Source of the DNA: Planotetraspora sp. A-T 1434
GTDB taxonomy: Bacteria > Actinomycetota > Actinomycetes > Streptosporangiales > Streptosporangiaceae
Direction of reading: 5' to 3'
Length of the DNA: 64,000 nucleotides
Assembly: GCF_025420585.1 (NCBI RefSeq)
Contig: NZ_JAOEGB010000014.1
Span: 141,288 to 205,287, forward strand
Shown here in pieces: positions 16,828-25,980 of the stretch. Both the position numbers and the translations under genes were made by a program. Below the pieces are notes generated by a model. That model searched no databases. It was not told where the DNA came from and saw only the letters and a program-made list of their open reading frames with translations. Each line of letters begins with the position of its first letter. Within the stretch, counting starts at the first letter, position 1.

Positions 16828-17390
16828 CCCTCGACGTCAAGGTCACGGGCGCGCACCAGCTGTACGAGCTCAACCGGAAGCTCAGGGAAGCCAACAAGAA
16901 GCTCCCGGCGAAGCTGCGCAAGGGCATCCGGGACGGCGCCAAACCCGCAGTGCGAGCCACGAAGGCGGCGGTGCTTGCCATCCCGGTGAAGAACGCCCGC
17001 GGCGGGGGCCGGTCGCAGCGGCAGTCCCACCACTTCGAGCGCTCGAAGGGCAAGGACGAGGAGAAGCGGCGAACCAGCGCACGCCGACGGTCGGGGCTGC
17101 GCAGGACGATCGCGGGCGCCATCAAGGTGCAGATCAGAACCGGGGCGAAGACGGCCGCGGTGCGGATCCTGGTGGACGAGAAGCAACTGCCGCCGGATCA
17201 GCGGACGTTGCCACGCCACCTGGACTCGCCCAACGGGTGGCGTCACCCGACGTTCGGCCGTGACCCGTGGACGCACCAGCAGGGCCGACCGTGGTTCGAG
17301 ACCACGATCCGCCGCCACCTCGCGGAGGTGCGGTCCGCCGTGTTGAAGGCGATGGATGAGATCGCCAACGAGATCGAAAGAGGAGTGTGA
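16824..17390 (+). CDS. HK97 gp10-like tail completion protein
   Basis: 188 residues from GTG 16824. The opening LDVKVTGAHQLYELNRKLRE then LRKGIRDGAKPAVRATKAAV is the pattern of HK97-gp10-like proteins, which join the tail to the head or shape the tail end. The middle is very basic (RGGGRSQRQSHH, KRRTSARRRSG). In most siphoviruses this gene precedes the tail tube gene; here it follows it. Confidence 0.7.
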   Translation: MTLDVKVTGAHQLYELNRKLREANKKLPAKLRKGIRDGAKPAVRATKAAVLAIPVKNARGGGRSQRQSHHFERSKGKDEEKRRTSARRRSGLRRTIAGAIKVQIRTGAKTAAVRILVDEKQLPPDQRTLPRHLDSPNGWRHPTFGRDPWTHQQGRPWFETTIRRHLAEVRSAVLKAMDEIANEIERGV

Positions 17391-17391
17391 C

Positions 17392-17697
17392 GTGCCAAGG
17401 ATCGTCATCGGCGACGAGTCGGCGGAGTTCGACCTGAGCCGTCTGGCGCTGCACGAGGGCATCGCCATTCAGGACGCGACGGGCTGGCGGGTGACCGAGG
17501 TCGGCGACGCGATGGCAAAGGGCGACCTGAAGGCGGTCGCTGCGCTCGCGTGGATCGCCCTGAGGCGTATGGGCAAGGACGTGACCTTCGCGGACATCAC
17601 CGAAGGCCGGTACCCGATCGACATCATGTCGATCAGGATCGAGACGGATGAGGAGCCGGACCCTACGCCCGCCGCAGGGGCGAACGCCTCGCCCTGA
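17392..17697 (+). CDS. Tail assembly chaperone, unshifted form (gpG-like)
   Basis: 101 residues from GTG 17392 behind AGGAG. A small acidic/helical product (LHEGIAIQDATGWRVTEVGD, LKAVAALAWIALRRMGKD) in the position immediately before the tape measure. In siphoviruses this slot encodes a chaperone that binds the tape measure, and a longer form is made by programmed frameshifting. The stop TGA is at 17,695; a second open frame continues past it. Confidence 0.8.
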   Translation: MPRIVIGDESAEFDLSRLALHEGIAIQDATGWRVTEVGDAMAKGDLKAVAALAWIALRRMGKDVTFADITEGRYPIDIMSIRIETDEEPDPTPAAGANASP

Positions 17698-17837
17698 AGC
17701 GGCTCCGCTACCTGACCGCCCTCGCCTACCACTTCCACCTGACACCGAGCGACGTGGATCAGCTGACAGTCGTCGAGTTCGACCTGTTCTGCGCGGAAGT
17801 GGACCGCATCAACAAGCAGCACTCCGAGTCGTCGTGA
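17652..17837 (+). CDS. Frameshift extension of the tail assembly chaperone (gpGT-like)
   Basis: In the -1 frame relative to the chaperone, a stop at 17,649-17,651 is followed by an open frame to TGA 17,835. It encodes a helical, basic segment (LKRLRYLTALAYHFHL, VDQLTVVEFDLFCAEVDRI) with no usable start codon before GTG at about 17,754. It therefore must be reached by a -1 slip between about 17,652 and 17,694. The slip site is not obvious: GGACCCT at 17,658-17,664 and the GGGGC run at 17,677-17,681 are candidates, but neither is a perfect XXXYYYZ heptamer. Confidence 0.7.
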   Translation, partial: GAGPYARRRGERLALKRLRYLTALAYHFHLTPSDVDQLTVVEFDLFCAEVDRINKQHSESS

Positions 17838-17865
17838 CCTGAATACGCCCTGACGGGGAGGTGCT

Positions 17866-20823
17866 GTGGCCTCCCTGTCGTTCGACATCTTCGCCCGCGA
17901 CCACGCCAGCCGAGCATTCAGGAAACTGGGCGACGAGGCCGAACGCGCAGGCAAGAAGATTGACGGGCTCGGCGGGGCGACGGACGCGCTGCGCGGCCAC
18001 ACCGCAGCGCTCGGCGCCCACCTGCAAGCCCTCGGCGGCCACACCGCCACCCTGGCCGGCCACCTGCGAAACCTCGGCGGGCACTTCGCCACCCTCGTCG
18101 GGCAGGTCGGGCAGGTCGGCGCGACCATCGCCGTGGCGGCGGGGAAGCTGGCGACGCTGGCCGCTGCGGCGGCTTCCACCGCGTCAAGCGTCGGCGGGCT
18201 CGTCGCCGCTCTCGCGCCGGCCGCGGGGGCGTTGGCCGCCCTCCCGGGCGCGGTGGCGGCGTTCGCAGCCGCCAACACCGTTCTCAAGCTCTCCCTCTAC
18301 GGCGTCAGCGACGCGATGAAGCACGCCTACGAGGGCGACATGAAGAAGTTCGAGGAAGACCTGGCGAAGCTCACCCCGACGGCCCAGTCGTTCGCGAAGG
18401 AGTTCCTCGACACCGTCCCGGCGATGAAGACGTTCCAGCAGGCCGCTCAGACGGGGTTCTTCTCCGAGCTGAACGGGAGCTTGGCGCACTTCGTTGACCT
18501 TCTCCGGGGCACCCAGCCGTGGATCTATGGGCTCGCGGTCAACATGGGCGCCGTTGTCCGGACGTTCGCGGAGTGGGCGACCGCCAGCACCAGCATTCAG
18601 GGGTTCAACACGATCCTGTCGGACACCTCCAGCCTCGTCACCGGCCTGCGTGCGGGGTTGCGGCCGTTGCTGCAAGGCTTCCTGGACCTGGCCGTCGTCG
18701 GCAGCGACTTCCTGAGCGGTTTCCAGGGCGGCCTCCGTGACACGCTGACCTCGTTCGGGCAGTGGATGAGCGAGATCGCCCGCTCCGGCCAAGCCATGGA
18801 GTGGATGAAGTCCGCGGTCGAGGTGTTCAAGCAGCTCGGGGCCATCGCCAAGGACCTCGGCGGCATCATCGGCGGCGTCCTCGACGCGATGAAAGCCAGC
18901 GGCGCGGGCGCTCTCGGGGTGCTCGGGCAGCTGCTCGACGGCATGAACCAGTGGGTCCACTCCGCGCAAGGCCAGCAGACCCTGGTCACGGTGTTCCAGT
19001 CGCTGCACCAGGTGGGGCAGGCGTTCCTGCCCGTTGTCACCGCGCTCGCGTCGGGGATCGGCGCCCTGGCTCCCACAGTGGCGTCCCTCGCCACGGCGAT
19101 CGGGCCGGTGCTGACCGCCGCCATCACCGCGGTGGTGCCCGCCCTGCAGGCGTTGGGGCCGGGGCTGTTGGACCTGTTCGCCGGCGTCGGCAGAGGCGTG
19201 CAACTGCTGGGCCCGTCGCTGCTGGAGGTGGGGCGGGCGTTTTCTGGCCTGTTCTCCGCGGTCGCCCCGGTGATCCCCCAGCTCGCGCGGGGGGTCGCGG
19301 CGGCGGTTCCCGGCCTGGTGGTGCTGATGCGGGAGCTCGGCCGGGCGGTCGCCGAGCTGGGCCCGGCATTCGTCCCGCTGGGGCAGGCCATAGGGCGGGT
19401 GGTGGCGGTGGTGTCGCCGCTGCTGCCAATCTTCGCGGATCTGGCGGCGAAGGTGGTCGCGATCCTGGCTCCCGCGTTGGCGCCGCTGGCGGCGGCGTTC
19501 GTCGACCTTGTTAAGGCGGTCACCCCGCTGGTCCCGGTGGTCGCCCAGGTGGCGGCCCTGATCGCGACGTCGTTCGCGTCGGGGCTGCAGGCGGTGATGC
19601 CGTCGATTCAGGTCCTGGTGGGCGCGCTCGCCCAGGCCCTCCGCGCCCTGGAGCCCATCATCCCCGCCGTGGTGACACTCGGGGCCACCCTGATCAACCA
19701 GCTGGTGCCCGCCCTGGCTCCGCTGCTCCCGCAGATCGCCACCCTGGTCACGCACCTGGTGACGGGTCTACTCCCGGCGCTAACCCCCCTCATCCCGGTG
19801 ATCGTGCAGGTCGCGAAGGCGGCCGGGGAGCAACTCCTGCGGATCCTGGAAATGATCGCCCCGTACCTGCCGGACATGGTGACCGCATTCGGTGAACTGC
19901 TCGTCGCGCTCACGCCGCTGATCCCGCCCGTGCTGGAGCTGGTGAAGGCCCTGGTCCCGCTGATCCCGATCGCGACGGACGTCATCCGGCTGCTGACGAA
20001 CATCGCTACGGCGGTCATGCCCATCCTCACGACCGCCATCCAGGCCAACACCTGGGCGACCAGCTTGTTCGTGGACGCCGTGAAGTGGCTCGTCGACAAG
20101 GTCGTCGGGGCGTTCCAATGGCTGTACGACACCCTCGTCGGACACTCGATCATCCCGGACCTGATCAACGGGATGACGCAGTGGTTCCGCAACGGCGTCG
20201 ACTGGATCGGCAACGCGCTCGCCTGGTTCGGCAACCTACCAGGGATGCTCGCCAACTGGTTTGGCAACGCCAAGGACGCCGCGATCGGGAAGTTCGGTGA
20301 ATTGGTCAATTCGGTTCGCGGCATCCCGGGCGCCATCGTGAGCGCCCTGGGCAACCTCGGCTCACTGCTGTACAACAGCGGCCGCAGCATCATCCAGGGC
20401 CTGATCGACGGGCTGTACAGCATGCTGCAGGGCGCGTACAACGCGGCGGCGGACATTCTCAACCAGATCCGCAGCTTGTTCCCGTTCTCCCCAGCCAAGG
20501 AAGGCCCGTTCAGCGGGCGCGGGTGGACGCTGTACTCCGGCATGTCGCTGGGTGAGGGCCTGGCGGAGGGCATGGGCAGGGCATCCGGGCTGGTGCGGTC
20601 CGCCGCCGAGCGGATGGTCGGGATGGCGTCCATCGGTGCGACTATCACCCCGGCGTTGGCCGCCTCCCAGGTGCCGGTGGTGGCGGCCGGCGGCTCGCCA
20701 ACCATCATCAACGTCAACTTCGGCGGGCAGCCGCTGGTCGGCGAGGACGACATCATCCGCATGGTCGTCAGGGCGATCAACCAGGCCCCGGCGCGCGGGT
20801 TCAACCTCGGGGTGGTGGGCTGA
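17866..20823 (+). CDS. Tail tape measure protein
   Basis: 985 residues from GTG, the longest gene of the tail module. The N-terminal ~150 residues form a helical head with repeated H-A-L heptads (ALGAHLQALGGH, TLAGHLRNLGGH). The central third is a long Ala/Leu/Val/Pro-rich segment with regularly spaced prolines and hydrophobic segments. The C-terminal part has FPFSPAKEGPFSGRGWTL, a motif shared by many actinophage tape measures. By the usual rule of about 1.5 Angstrom per residue, the tail would be near 150 nm. Confidence 0.92.
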   Translation: MASLSFDIFARDHASRAFRKLGDEAERAGKKIDGLGGATDALRGHTAALGAHLQALGGHTATLAGHLRNLGGHFATLVGQVGQVGATIAVAAGKLATLAAAAASTASSVGGLVAALAPAAGALAALPGAVAAFAAANTVLKLSLYGVSDAMKHAYEGDMKKFEEDLAKLTPTAQSFAKEFLDTVPAMKTFQQAAQTGFFSELNGSLAHFVDLLRGTQPWIYGLAVNMGAVVRTFAEWATASTSIQGFNTILSDTSSLVTGLRAGLRPLLQGFLDLAVVGSDFLSGFQGGLRDTLTSFGQWMSEIARSGQAMEWMKSAVEVFKQLGAIAKDLGGIIGGVLDAMKASGAGALGVLGQLLDGMNQWVHSAQGQQTLVTVFQSLHQVGQAFLPVVTALASGIGALAPTVASLATAIGPVLTAAITAVVPALQALGPGLLDLFAGVGRGVQLLGPSLLEVGRAFSGLFSAVAPVIPQLARGVAAAVPGLVVLMRELGRAVAELGPAFVPLGQAIGRVVAVVSPLLPIFADLAAKVVAILAPALAPLAAAFVDLVKAVTPLVPVVAQVAALIATSFASGLQAVMPSIQVLVGALAQALRALEPIIPAVVTLGATLINQLVPALAPLLPQIATLVTHLVTGLLPALTPLIPVIVQVAKAAGEQLLRILEMIAPYLPDMVTAFGELLVALTPLIPPVLELVKALVPLIPIATDVIRLLTNIATAVMPILTTAIQANTWATSLFVDAVKWLVDKVVGAFQWLYDTLVGHSIIPDLINGMTQWFRNGVDWIGNALAWFGNLPGMLANWFGNAKDAAIGKFGELVNSVRGIPGAIVSALGNLGSLLYNSGRSIIQGLIDGLYSMLQGAYNAAADILNQIRSLFPFSPAKEGPFSGRGWTLYSGMSLGEGLAEGMGRASGLVRSAAERMVGMASIGATITPALAASQVPVVAAGGSPTIINVNFGGQPLVGEDDIIRMVVRAINQAPARGFNLGVVG

Positions 20824-20825
20824 CG

Positions 20826-23225
20826 GTGATGCCGCAGTTGTTTTGTGAGATCGCGTTCACGAAGGACACCGCCGACGGGTCGCCGCTGTGGACAGACGTT
20901 ACCCAGTACGTGCAGTGGTGGAACGGGGTGCGGATCTCCCGCCGCCGCTCGCACGAACTGGACGAGGTGCAGCCGGGGACGCTCGCGCTCGCCCTGGATA
21001 ACACCGATGGCCGGTTCACGGCTGGGCGCGCCGCCTCGCCGTACTACCCGAACGTGAAGCTGAACCGGATGATCCGCATCCGCGCGAAGTGGCCGGGCGG
21101 GGTCAACCTGCTGCTGTCCGGGCAGGCCAAGGGCAGCGACATCAGCCTGTTCTCCGGCAGCCAGGGAAGCCTGGTGGTGGACACGGGTGTGTTCCCGGCG
21201 GGGCAAACGACCTCGATCCGGTGGATCGCGGGCACCCTTTCGAACGGCACGTTCCTGCGTATCGGGACGAAGAGCATCGCTTCCCCGACGGATGAGGCGT
21301 ACAACGTCACCGCCGGGGTGACGTACTCGATCCAGTGCCAGGCCCGGCGGGACGCCAGTTTCGCGGCCACGATGGCGTTGCGGGTGCGCTGGTATGACAA
21401 GAACGGCGCGCAGATCTCCGACACGACCGGGACTGGGGTCACGCTCACCACGTCGTTTCAGGTGATCACCTACTCGCCGACCGCCCCGGCGGGGGCTGTG
21501 TGGGCCCGCATCGTGCTGGTCTCCACCGCATCCACGGGCGGCGCGGTTGTCATCTACACGGGGGCGTGGCAGTTCGAGCAGGCCGCGTCACCGACGGCCT
21601 GGGTGGACCCCGGCCAGCAGTACATCCGGTTCACCGGGTTCGTCGACAAGTGGCCGCACTCGTGGTCCAACGGGGTGCTGGGCGTAGTACAGATCTCGGC
21701 GACGGACCGGCAGAAGCTGCTCTCTCGCGACAAACTTCGGGGCGCGCTGGCCGAGGAGATCCTGTCGGCAAGCCCGGTGTTCTACTACCCGCTGGGAGAG
21801 CCCGAGGATGCCACGAGCGCGGGAAACCTCGCCATCGTGAATCAGCCGGACTTGATTACTCAGACGACCGGCATCGCGGTCGAGGATGCGCTCACCTTCG
21901 AGACGAAGGGCGGACCAGACGCCAGCACCGGAGTGATGCTCAACCCGGCCACCACCACGGACGGGAAGCTTCTCGGCGTTCCGATGCTGTACACCGCCCT
22001 GGGCGGTACCGCCGGCATGTCCCTCGCGGCCTGGGTCAACTTCATCACCCCGTGGAGCATCGACTCCCGGATCATCTACGCCGACGACGGGTCGGACACC
22101 ACCCACGTGCGGGTGAACTACAACCCGTCGAGCGACACCCTGACAGTCGGCGTCCGCACAGCGTCCGGCTCCTACGTGTCCACCACCACGTCGTTCAACC
22201 TTGAAAACAGCCTGCATCTTGTCGTGGTGACACTGCAGCTGACCGGCGGCAACATACTGATCAAGGCGTATGTTGACGGCACCCTCGCGATCAACACGAC
22301 CAACGCCACGCCCGTCACCGTGTGGCCGTCCCTACCGCGCGTCCGAGTGGGCGGGCTCCCCGGAACCGCTCTGGACCCGCCGCAGCTCATGAAGGGGCTG
22401 TTGGCGAGCGTGGCCGGATGGAACACCGTCCTGTCTGCCGCTCAGGTCACCAACATGTACGGGGCACGGACCGCCTTCGCGGGTGAACTGTCCGGGGCCC
22501 GGGCGGGGCGGATCGCCACCTGGTCGGGCGTAACCAGGACAGCGTTCGACGTCGGGTCCTCGCAGATGGACCGCCACCCCTCCACGGAGCAGTCGCCCCT
22601 GGCGGCGTTCAAGATGGTCGCCAAGTCCGAAGGCGGAATTTTCTTCATCTCTGGGGACGACACGGCGACCATGCACGGCCGGTCACGGCGGCAACTCCCG
22701 TCTACGCCAACCTTCACACTCACCGCCGACCAATGCGGCGACGACCTCAACTTCACCATGGACGACCAGCTCCTGATCAACGACTTGCAGGTGTCGCGGA
22801 GCGGCAAGACCGTCACCAGAGCGATCAACCAGGCGTCGATCAGCGCAAACGAGGGCTCCTACACCGCATCCATCGACACCTTGCTCTACACCGACAGTGA
22901 GGCGATCGACAGGGCCAATTACACGCTGTCCACGTACGGCACGCCGCAGCCAAGGGCCGGACAGATCCGGGTGGACGCCCATTTCATCGGCACAGTGTGG
23001 CCGCAGATGCTCGCCAGCGAGATCGGCCAGCGCTTGCAGGTGACCAGCCTGCCCAGCGAGGCCCCTGCGAGCAGCCTGGACCTGTGGTGTGAGGGCGTCG
23101 CCGAGTCCATCACGGATCAGACGTGGAGCTTCACCTTCGACACCTCGCCCGTCCGGAACACCTCGCTGTTCATCCTCGACGACCCGGTGTACGGGACGCT
23201 CGACGCTAACTACCTGGGATGGTGA
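20826..23225 (+). CDS. Minor tail protein with LamG/carbohydrate-binding-like domains
   Basis: 799 residues. The N-terminal ~100 residues (WTDVTQYVQWWNGVRISRRR, RFTAGRAASPYYPNVKLNR) match the distal tail/minor tail protein found after tape measures in Streptomyces phages. About 110-270 is a beta-sandwich resembling a carbohydrate-binding module. About 320-560 is a concanavalin/LamG-like domain (GMSLAAWVNFITPWS, HLVVVTLQLTGGNILIKAYVDG). The C-terminus returns to a baseplate-like domain. Probably forms the tail tip and touches cell-surface glycans. Confidence 0.85.
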   Translation: MMPQLFCEIAFTKDTADGSPLWTDVTQYVQWWNGVRISRRRSHELDEVQPGTLALALDNTDGRFTAGRAASPYYPNVKLNRMIRIRAKWPGGVNLLLSGQAKGSDISLFSGSQGSLVVDTGVFPAGQTTSIRWIAGTLSNGTFLRIGTKSIASPTDEAYNVTAGVTYSIQCQARRDASFAATMALRVRWYDKNGAQISDTTGTGVTLTTSFQVITYSPTAPAGAVWARIVLVSTASTGGAVVIYTGAWQFEQAASPTAWVDPGQQYIRFTGFVDKWPHSWSNGVLGVVQISATDRQKLLSRDKLRGALAEEILSASPVFYYPLGEPEDATSAGNLAIVNQPDLITQTTGIAVEDALTFETKGGPDASTGVMLNPATTTDGKLLGVPMLYTALGGTAGMSLAAWVNFITPWSIDSRIIYADDGSDTTHVRVNYNPSSDTLTVGVRTASGSYVSTTTSFNLENSLHLVVVTLQLTGGNILIKAYVDGTLAINTTNATPVTVWPSLPRVRVGGLPGTALDPPQLMKGLLASVAGWNTVLSAAQVTNMYGARTAFAGELSGARAGRIATWSGVTRTAFDVGSSQMDRHPSTEQSPLAAFKMVAKSEGGIFFISGDDTATMHGRSRRQLPSTPTFTLTADQCGDDLNFTMDDQLLINDLQVSRSGKTVTRAINQASISANEGSYTASIDTLLYTDSEAIDRANYTLSTYGTPQPRAGQIRVDAHFIGTVWPQMLASEIGQRLQVTSLPSEAPASSLDLWCEGVAESITDQTWSFTFDTSPVRNTSLFILDDPVYGTLDANYLGW

Positions 23226-23680
23226 ACGTGGTCGTCCGCGCCCCCTTGCGGTTCCTCGACCAGGCGATTTTCGCCCCTCGGCCGCTCACGTCGTGGGAGG
23301 CGTACTGGGCGCTCGCCGACTCTCGCAAGGCGATGACTGGGCAGCCGCCTGTGCCCCGCCCGACCGGGCACAACCCCACCATCTCGGCGTGGGCGCGGGT
23401 AGACGACGGGCGGTGGATCGCGGACTGCCCGCACGGGTGCGGTGCGGCATTCAACCTCCCGGCGAACTCGACGTGGTTTTGGTGCACCGAGTGCGCTGGG
23501 GGAGGGCAGGGCCACACGGTCGCGCTGGTATGGCCGGAAGGCGCGGAGCGTCTCACGGTGAACTTGGAGTCGCTGCCGACGACTCTGCAGTTCTGGCCGT
23601 GCGCGGCGTGCCGCCCTCACCTGGCGGACGGTGCGGGCGTGTGCCCGTCATGTCGAGGCATGCAGGGGCTGGAGGTCTAA
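23219..23680 (+). CDS. Zinc-finger protein in tail module
   Basis: 153 residues from ATG overlapping the previous stop. After a basic N-terminus come three zinc-type Cys pairs: DCPHGCGAAF, WCTEC and then CAAC / CPSC near the C-terminus. It is probably a folded zinc-binding protein of unknown purpose, perhaps a virion assembly factor. Proteins of this pattern follow minor tail genes in several actinophages. Confidence 0.6.
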   Translation: MVNVVVRAPLRFLDQAIFAPRPLTSWEAYWALADSRKAMTGQPPVPRPTGHNPTISAWARVDDGRWIADCPHGCGAAFNLPANSTWFWCTECAGGGQGHTVALVWPEGAERLTVNLESLPTTLQFWPCAACRPHLADGAGVCPSCRGMQGLEV

Positions 23681-24211
23681 GTGGCCACCCTCCCTAACCC
23701 CCGCACCTGGACGGTCGGCGAGCTTCTCACCGGGGCGAAGCTGAACGCGGAACTCCGCGACAACCTGAACTTCCTGCTATCGCCGCCGACCGCGCTTCTG
23801 TGGGCGAGCGCAGACCAGTCCCTCACGCATGCCACATGGGGGGCCATTTCGTGGGCGAGTGAGCAGTACGACAACGACGGCGGCCACAGCAACAGCACCA
23901 ACCCCAGCAGGTTCACCGCTCAGACGGCGGGCTGGTACAAGCTCATAACCACAGGCTCGTTCAACAGCAGCACGTCGGGCACGTTGCGAGGCCTCAAGTT
24001 CAGGAAGAACGGCACCACCGACTACGGCGAACTGCTGGACGGCATGGCGTCCAATGGTGTCGCGTCCCTGATCACGTCTGCTGTCGTCCAGTTGGCCGTC
24101 AACGATTACGTCGAGGTGCTCGCCTACCAGGACACAGGCGGGTCCCTGACCTGGAACAGGACCATCGACACGACAGTCAACTACTTCTACATCCGGTGGA
24201 TGAACCCCTAG
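23681..24211 (+). CDS. Tail fibre/tip protein with C1q-like jelly roll
   Basis: 176 residues from GTG. An N-terminal attachment segment (PRTWTVGELLTGAKLNAELRD) is typical of phage fibre proteins. From about 45 onward a TNF/C1q-like jelly roll is visible: RFTAQTAGWYKLITTGSF, LKFRKNGTTDY, and VVQLAVNDYVEVLAYQDTGG. Such domains trimerise and bind receptors, so this is a candidate host-recognition protein. Confidence 0.7.
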   Translation: MATLPNPRTWTVGELLTGAKLNAELRDNLNFLLSPPTALLWASADQSLTHATWGAISWASEQYDNDGGHSNSTNPSRFTAQTAGWYKLITTGSFNSSTSGTLRGLKFRKNGTTDYGELLDGMASNGVASLITSAVVQLAVNDYVEVLAYQDTGGSLTWNRTIDTTVNYFYIRWMNP

Positions 24212-24286
24212 CCGCTGCGCACAGCTCGCAGGCCCACACCACCACGCAGGGATGTCAGGCACCTCTCCAGCAGACAAGGGGGCGAT

Positions 24287-24607
24287 GTGGCCGATGAGCC
24301 GTCAGCCGGTGAACTCCTCCGCCGCATCGATGGCCTGACCGCCGTGACCGCGCAACTCGTCACACGCACCGAGTACGCCGCCGACCGGCGCTACGACGAC
24401 CGCCGCTTCGCCGAGATCGAGAAAGACGTAGCCGAGCTCGGCAGGACCCTCACCGAGGAGATGAAGGCGCTGCGACGCAGCATCGACGCCGCCGCCGAGA
24501 AACGGGGCACCAACGCCCGTCAGGCCGTGTACGCGGGGTTGCTGCCCGCCGTCCTGGTGCTGCTGGGGATCGCCGTGCAGATCTGGATCGCACTGAAAGG
24601 CCCGTGA
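24287..24607 (+). CDS. Coiled-coil protein with C-terminal membrane anchor
   Basis: 106 residues from GTG behind AAGGGGG. Residues ~10-70 are a charged coiled coil ([20 protein letters not shown]); residues ~80-102 are one hydrophobic helix ([20 protein letters not shown]). It overlaps the collagen-like gene by GTGA. Position before the lysis genes suggests a role near the membrane, possibly a lysis or exclusion accessory; this is inference. Confidence 0.65.
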   Translation: MADEPSAGELLRRIDGLTAVTAQLVTRTEYAADRRYDDRRFAEIEKDVAELGRTLTEEMKALRRSIDAAAEKRGTNARQAVYAGLLPAVLVLLGIAVQIWIALKGP

Positions 24608-25167
24608 TGGCGGAACATGCAAGGCGCGTCCGCCGGTACTGGGTGGTCGTGGTCGCTGTGTTGGGCTTCGGCGTCCTGTTCTTCTACGTCTCAACCCAGG
24701 TGGGGTCGCTCAGCGACCGGTTGCGGCAGGCCGAGGCGGACCGTGAGGTTTTGGCCCGGCAGGTCACCCAGCTTGGTGGCGTGCCGAGGGTGAGCCCCGG
24801 CCCTCCCGGGGCGCGTGGCGACGCTGGCCCTCAGGGGCCGCAGGGTGTGATGGGACCGCGCGGGCCGCAGGGCGTGGCCGGCTCTCCGGGGCCGACAGGC
24901 AAAGCGGGGGCGTCTGGTCTTCCCGGCCGCCCTGGTGTGCCGGGCCCGCAGGGAAGTCCCGGGCCGGCGGGCCCCAGCGGACCGCCGGGACCTACAGGTC
25001 CAGCGGGGGACCGCGGACCCCAGGGTGAGAAGGGCGACCCGGGGCCTCGCGGCGAGCAGGGGCCGCCGCCGTCCTCATGGACGTACACCCTTGCCGGGGT
25101 CACCTGGACGTGCACGCCGGCCAGTCCGGGATCCACCACCTACACCTGCCGAGCGGATGGGACGTGA
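24604..25167 (+). CDS. Membrane-anchored collagen-like protein
   Basis: 187 residues. N-terminal membrane helix (about 12-30: [18 protein letters not shown]), a short coiled coil (34-58), then 30 uninterrupted Gly-X-Y triplets (about 66-155), and a small C-terminal domain with two Cys (TCTP, TYTC). It would form a collagen triple helix trimerised by the coiled coil. Collagen-like segments are common in phage fibres, but an N-terminal membrane anchor instead suggests display from the cell membrane, or a spanin-like location. ATG 24607 is an alternative start. Confidence 0.8.
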   Translation: MMAEHARRVRRYWVVVVAVLGFGVLFFYVSTQVGSLSDRLRQAEADREVLARQVTQLGGVPRVSPGPPGARGDAGPQGPQGVMGPRGPQGVAGSPGPTGKAGASGLPGRPGVPGPQGSPGPAGPSGPPGPTGPAGDRGPQGEKGDPGPRGEQGPPPSSWTYTLAGVTWTCTPASPGSTTYTCRADGT

Positions 25168-25170
25168 CCC

Positions 25171-25980
25171 ATGAAGATGATCGCAGGCAACCCGCGGCAC
25201 ACCTCCGGCCAGCAGTCTGCTGTGAACCGGATCGTCATCCACGCCACCGTGTCCCCCTGCGTCAGGGGCGGCGCCCGCTCGGTCGCCGTGTTCTTCCAGT
25301 CGGACAGCGCCGGTGGCAGCGCCCACTACGTCGTGGACCCGGGCGAGGTCATCCAGTGCTACACGGAGCGGACCATCTGCTGGCACGCGCCCCCGAATAC
25401 CGGGTCGATCGGTGTGGAGTTGTGCGACCCACAGAAGGGCCCGGGGTCGCGTTGGGGTGATGCCGCCCACGAGGCGATGCTGCAGCAGGCGGCCCGCCTT
25501 GTACGGCAGATCGCGGCCCGCTGGGACGTCCCGCTGCGCCAGCTGAGCGTGGCCGACGTGAAGGCCGGCCGCCGCGGAATCTGCGGGCACGCCGATGTGA
25601 GCAAGGCCTTCCGCAAGACCGACCACACCGACCCGGGTGAGGCGTTCCCCTGGGACCACTTCATGGACCTGGTGAAGGGGGAGGAGCCAAAGCCCGTCCC
25701 GACGCCCGAGCACGACGACAACCCGGTGCCGGAGTTCGAGCGGACGCTGCGCGTGGCCTCGCCGATGCTGCGCGGCGACGACGTCAAGACGTGGCAGGCC
25801 AAGGCCCGCCGGTTCTCCCCGTCGCTGGCCGTGGACGGCTGGTACGGCGCGGACTCCCGGCGGGCGTGCGAGGCGATCCAGCGCGAGGTCGGCATGCCCG
25901 TGACGGGCGTGGTCGACGCGGAAACCTGGCTCCTGACGTGGGTCTGGGAGCCGGACACCACGAAGGAGAAATCATCGTGA
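25171..25980 (+). CDS. Endolysin: N-acetylmuramoyl-L-alanine amidase with peptidoglycan-binding domain
   Basis: 269 residues. The N-terminal amidase_2 domain (about 10-170) shows RIVIHATVSP, SAHYVVD, HAPPNTGSIGVEL and GHADVSKAF; the His residues and the acidic partner are the zinc site of T7-lysozyme-like amidases. After a Pro-rich linker (KPVPTPEHDDNPVPEF) the C-terminus holds a peptidoglycan-binding repeat (VDGWYGADSRRACEAIQREV). It cuts the amide between muramic acid and peptide to release progeny. Confidence 0.92.
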   Translation: MKMIAGNPRHTSGQQSAVNRIVIHATVSPCVRGGARSVAVFFQSDSAGGSAHYVVDPGEVIQCYTERTICWHAPPNTGSIGVELCDPQKGPGSRWGDAAHEAMLQQAARLVRQIAARWDVPLRQLSVADVKAGRRGICGHADVSKAFRKTDHTDPGEAFPWDHFMDLVKGEEPKPVPTPEHDDNPVPEFERTLRVASPMLRGDDVKTWQAKARRFSPSLAVDGWYGADSRRACEAIQREVGMPVTGVVDAETWLLTWVWEPDTTKEKSS

